A stretch of 64,000 nt of DNA from Taenia hydatigena. Taxonomy: Eukaryota; Platyhelminthes; Cestoda; Cyclophyllidea; Taeniidae. Below, piece by piece: positions 60,250-64,000 of this stretch. The stretch is taken from assembly GCA_036345935.2 (NCBI GenBank), contig JADWOT020000004.1, positions 9,276,179 to 9,340,178 on the forward strand, given 5' to 3'. The notes under the pieces are model-generated. The model was not told the origin of the DNA and made no database searches. It saw only the letters and a program-made list of their open reading frames with translations. The translations under genes and the position numbers were made by a program. The stretch's first letter is position 1. The number at the start of each line of letters is the position of its first letter.

Positions 60250-61319
60250 GCATTGGGATTTCTACTTACTAGGTCAAACAAATGCCCAAGCGCTTCCTTA
60301 AGAGCATTAAGGAATAATTGAATAGAAAAGCAAGAGTCCGTACATTTGAAAGTGGCAAATTGCAGGAACATCGGACGTCGGAATAGGCGCAGGTTACACT
60401 AATGTTTACGCTAAAGCACATGTCCAAATGATTGCCCAAGGAAAGTGGCAGAAGATAGCACGGTGAACGGAATCGAAGCGTAGCCAAGCAGAGCTTACAC
60501 CGAGAGTGATTCATAAAACACCTGACATTTTCAAGAAGTTCGTCTGGCAGATCACTACAATTCATGTGCTTCTTGCAATATCAACAAACTAAAGCAAGTT
60601 TCGCAAAGGCGACTCCGTTGTCGTAGGACCATTAAAATTGTGCGAGCTCAACCGGTTTTACCTTAGTGATCATCACTCTTCTAAAAATGCTTTAAGGCAA
60701 TAAATGAACTCATTTGGGACTTACGAAGCTCATTTGCTTGAGGGGATTTTATCCCATTTGACTGTACAGCTTGCTCCAAACATCTGCAAGGCAGGGGCAT
60801 GACCGGCAAAATTAGTCATCAAGAAGTGAGTTTTACAAACGGAGGAAAACGTACAAGGACGGCTTAGGCGGATGTGGTTCCTCAGTGTCTCCCATGTTGG
60901 ACAGTCCCCATAACATTCCATGCAGTAGTAGCGGGCATCAGATGACTCCCTATTTTGACCTGCAACATCACAACAAAGTATGAATTCTGGAGGAGCTCAT
61001 ATGCCCACTAAAGCATGCTTATGCGATAATATATTTCTAGCTAATTGGACTAAAGCATCTACAAACTCACCAGTGTGCGCTTCCATGTGGTGCTACATGA
61101 GTGATTCAAAACCCTCGAATTGCTATGGATGCACAAAGCACACGTTGTGCTGCAAAACTTGGAGCGTGTTTAAATGAAATCGTGCATTCTCGTCAACAAA
61201 CGAGTTACCGTAGTGCGAGTGTAATGAGGACAATGTTTGGATTGACCTACCCATTTGATCTACGAGCACCTTCCTAGTCGATGCCTTCATCCTTAACCAT
61301 TCTAAAACCATTCTAAAAT
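60250..61319 (-). repeat. Third B copy (B3), truncated by C2
   Basis: Same orientation as B2. It covers only the outer part of B (to about 18032 in B1 terms) and is then joined to C2. At the B/C junction, C1 reads GATCGCC, B1 reads TTTCGCATT and the junction reads GATTGCATT, consistent with joining at about 4 nt of shared sequence. Confidence 0.9.
60730..61311 (-). pseudogene. Cys/His protein gene, B3 copy, with nonsense codon
   Basis: The ATG is at 61311, exon 1 would end at 61081 (donor gtgagt), and exon 2 runs 60959-60730. The frame is stopped at CCA TAG CAA, where B1 and B2 have a Gln codon just after CFVHP. Splice sites and the second exon are otherwise intact. The intron is about 121 nt. 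Confidence 0.6.
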
Positions 61320-62079
61320 ATGTTTAAATTGATGGAGGTAGTGTTGAGTGAATCATCGAAAGACGCACTGGTGGTGCAGCAAATTGATGGATGCAAAGCA
61401 TCCACCAGTTGTGTGACAACGTAGTCCCACTGTGTGGAGTGAAGCAGAAAGGGGGATGTTTGTGTAAGAAAGAAGATAAGATGCCTCCAACCGCTCTGCA
61501 CATGGGCATGTGTGCTAAGTAGGCGAGAAGGGAGGGAAGGCTCCATGCTGCTTGATTAATCTCATAACACCATCTCCTCTGCAATGCGTTTCAAATGGTA
61601 GTTGTGCTGTCATTCCATCACGCGGTTCCCTTAAGCAGACGTGGTAGCTATTGCCACCACAGGGCAACTATGCGGAGTTGAATGAAACGCTGATGGAACA
61701 TACAGACGGGATGGAGATTATTGTGGGAGATTGGTTTGTCGAACGCCTTTCAATAACATCTGTTGGTGTGTCTGCAGTCTTTTGTATCTTATACCTTTGC
61801 CAAGTTATGTTTGACTGTTGGCCTGCATGTTCTGATGTAGGCATGTGGTGGAAACATCAAATCAGAAATAACAAGAAATGTTCTTTATGTCAGACTTGTC
61901 ACGATGGAAATAAAATGAAGGTATTCGCTATGAGATCACTAACTGTTTTTCAGCGTCCGAAATTTGTTTTGGCAAGGATAACGATAGTTTCGCTTCAAAA
62001 TTAGCCTCATTATTTGTGTGGTAGAGCTTCGCGCAAGTTACTTCTAAAATAAATACGTGACATTGTATTGTTGCATAAT

Positions 62080-62241
62080 ATGGCGACACGTAAATGTAAT
62101 CTACGGGGCCTAGAGAAAACAAACTCGTTCGAGCTATCTAAGAATGAGTTAATGTTTCTTCGTAGTGCTGCATTGTGGAGAGGTTTTGCCTCACAAGGCG
62201 ACAACGGCGACGACCATGAGAACGTCGTGAAACCACGCTGA
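62080..62241 (+). CDS. 53-residue small ORF, A3 copy
   Basis: Intact counterpart of the ORF at 1701-1862 with the same start and stop. It groups with A2 by shared replacements. Confidence 0.35.
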   Translation: MATRKCNLRGLEKTNSFELSKNELMFLRSAALWRGFASQGDNGDDHENVVKPR

Positions 62242-63162
62242 TGGGTCTCGATGGCAAAGGAAAAGTAGTTGACAAACAGCAAATAGGTCTCAAGAATAGG
62301 GATGCTAAAACACAGCAATAAGTTGTTCTTTGTTGTGGAACACCAACTGGAAAGCGGTTGGGCAATTTCAATGTGTGCAACAAATGTGATGTAGCGTTGC
62401 AAGACTTCATTAAAAGCGAAAGAGGTCATAATACTTAAATAGAATGTATATACATTCAGAAAGCAGAGTGTAGAGACCGGTGGCGTGGTCCGAAGGCCAG
62501 CTCGCCCGTTTGGAGCAACATGGTCACCCAAGTCACCGTAGCCGAAACCGGCAATCAAACAAACAATGCATTTACTTTGAGGTATTGCAGAGAAATCAGA
62601 ATGTAGTAAATAAAAAGCGTAAGAATTAGAAATGCGGAAACAATAGAAGAAATTAGGCATGCGTGTGCAAAGGGTGAAAATCCTCTTGTCATAAAATACT
62701 ACGCAAAAGGATTGGGTGGCTATCATCAGGTTAGTAAGATGAATTGAAGACAAATGTGAATGACACACAACATTATAGGGAGAAAGGGAAACAATGAAGT
62801 ATTTTTGTTTCGCTCGTGGGGGGTTTTATATGCTTGAATGGAGGGAGGAAAGAGGGAGAAGGAGTAGGGTGGGGAGGGAATTAAGCCATATAATTATACA
62901 TTGCTGCGACACCATCGTTTTTCCACTTTCCTGACTACACTGCAGTTGCTAACCTTGTTTGATGTTAAAATGCGCTAATTTCTGGAAGTCGCGAGGTTGC
63001 TACGACACATTCAACATTGCTGTACCGCATGGAGATGGGATGGTGCAGACTAGTTCAGCTAATTTGAAACAAGTGGTCAATCATGAAAGAGAGCAATTAC
63101 TGGACAAGAACTCATTGATTTGTTGCTAGAAGATGACGCGACTCAGGTGTAATAAAACACCC

Positions 63163-63426
63163 TCACTCACTCACTGCCATCGCTTGTTTTCGTACACTTC
63201 GCTCCCACCAACATGCCCGCAAAGGCCTGGCACGTCGGAGGCATTTGTCTTTAGCCTTGGCACAGCCGAGCCAATCGCCACAGCGATGGCAGAGATAAGA
63301 TGTCAGATGAATGCGAAGAGAAAAAGCAGATGGGTTAGAGTCAGTCACGATCTCACGCCTTGCGAATACAGAGCTCATGCTGATCATGTAAGGAATGATT
63401 TGCGTATACCATGCAAGATCTTCCAT
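63163..63426 (-). CDS. 87-residue Cys-rich small ORF, A3 copy
   Basis: Intact counterpart of 2770-3033. All Cys residues of the cluster are retained despite several substitutions around them. The complementary frame (63133-63495) is open for 120 codons. Confidence 0.35.
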   Translation of the reverse strand: MEDLAWYTQIIPYMISMSSVFARREIVTDSNPSAFSLRIHLTSYLCHRCGDWLGCAKAKDKCLRRARPLRACWWERSVRKQAMAVSE

Positions 63427-64000
63427 AGGTGTCTCGATGGGCTTTTACTATCGTCCAAACTTAATGCTCACTTCCGAACGTGGTCGAATAAATAGACGTA
63501 GTTAATTCTTCTACCGCTGAGCAAACCATGCAATTGAACTACAATGACTCTGCTTGAAAAAGCCATTGCTCAATTCATCAATTTGAAAAGACTTTAGTTC
63601 ACTTATCGGGAGTATGTTACTCCCCACAGGGCGAATAATAATGTCCCTCATGAAAGGAACCACAGTGCTGACAATGAGAGGCCTCACGTATTGGCACGAT
63701 TGTGGCGACTGGGTGCAACACCTTATGGCAGATATGGAGGCTCATCAAAGGACAGCTCTACCAATAAGGCAATGACTCAAAGTAGAAGTTACTCCTTCAA
63801 CTGGACCATCTTAAGTCCAACGAGAACTATTTTGACCACTTTATCATTCTATCTTACGGCTACCAACCACCGTCTCGCATGTGTGACACATCTAGCCACT
63901 TCTTCCTCCCTTCCTTCTTTCCTTCCTCCCTTCCTTCCTTTCTTCCGTCCCTCCTTTCTCTTTCCTTCTCTTCTTCGAAAAGCAAGCCTGCTGTCCCACC

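Larger units (their letters stand above)
61433..64000 (+). repeat. Third A copy (A3), truncated by the window end
   Basis: This is a direct-orientation copy of A1 from about 1053 to 3600. The last bases of the window (aagcctgctgtcccacc) correspond to A2 position 14199 in reverse complement. It lacks the A1 segment 778-1052. In its place, 61359-61432 carries about 74 bp not found in the other copies, including the small hairpin ggatgcaaagcatcc near 61389. Confidence 0.93.

Noticed and set aside
62010..62768. 252-codon minus-strand frame in A3
   Set aside because: The same region in A1 and A2 is split by stops in this frame, and it lies antisense to the 53-codon ORF kept in all copies. Length alone is not enough.

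Overview
This is eukaryotic nuclear DNA, most likely from an animal. It has short spliceosomal introns (49 to about 340 nt) with GT..AG ends, a cytosolic-type tRNA-Arg, microsatellites such as (CACT)n, (CA)n and GAG/GGA triplets, and no bacterial operon structure. One exon set in unique sequence resembles cyclin J, a metazoan cyclin. I cannot name the species. Most of the window is non-coding or decayed, and few genes can be supported.

The dominant feature is inverted duplication at several scales. I use letters for the repeat families. Palindrome A has arms at 778-7451 and 10314-16954 with a 2.9 kb spacer. Palindrome B is older, with arms at 16991-18783 and 24601-26436 and a 5.8 kb spacer. 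Palindrome C has arms at 31024-40575 and 50614-60247; its ~10 kb spacer ends in a 592-base N gap. After C2 come a third B copy (60250-61319) and a third A copy (61433-64000, cut by the window end). The order and orientation are A+ A- B+ B- C+ C- B- A+. The pair A2/B1 (about 14199-18032) is itself the inverted copy of B3/A3 (about 60250-64000). Smaller inverted pairs lie inside: an old one within each A arm (4244-5950), a perfect 86-nt hairpin (20876-21097) and a 99% identical 171-nt pair (42961-43131 / 44188-44358). A diverged dispersed repeat links 1-1310 with 45130-46745.

Genes I can support are mostly multi-copy arm genes. Each C arm carries a three-exon gene (37098-37952 and 53263-54132) with matching splice sites and poly(A) signal. 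Each A arm carries a two-exon gene for a hydrophobic N-terminus plus charged low-complexity protein (4044-4998 and 12791-13748), and a 179-residue His/Thr/Pro-rich ORF near the centre that is identical in both arms. Each B copy carries a two-exon Cys/His (C2H2-like) gene with a conserved intron; the third copy has a nonsense codon. Single-copy sequence in the C spacer holds a candidate cyclin J-like gene (minus strand, about 40893-41659) beside a tRNA-Arg(ACG) gene and two tRNA-Arg relics.

Arm-to-arm similarity is highest near the palindrome centres and lower at the outer ends. Several arm genes are intact in one copy and broken in the other. The layout recalls ampliconic palindromes of sex chromosomes and other duplicated regions, but chromosome identity cannot be read from this window. 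No gene here has a function established beyond family resemblance.
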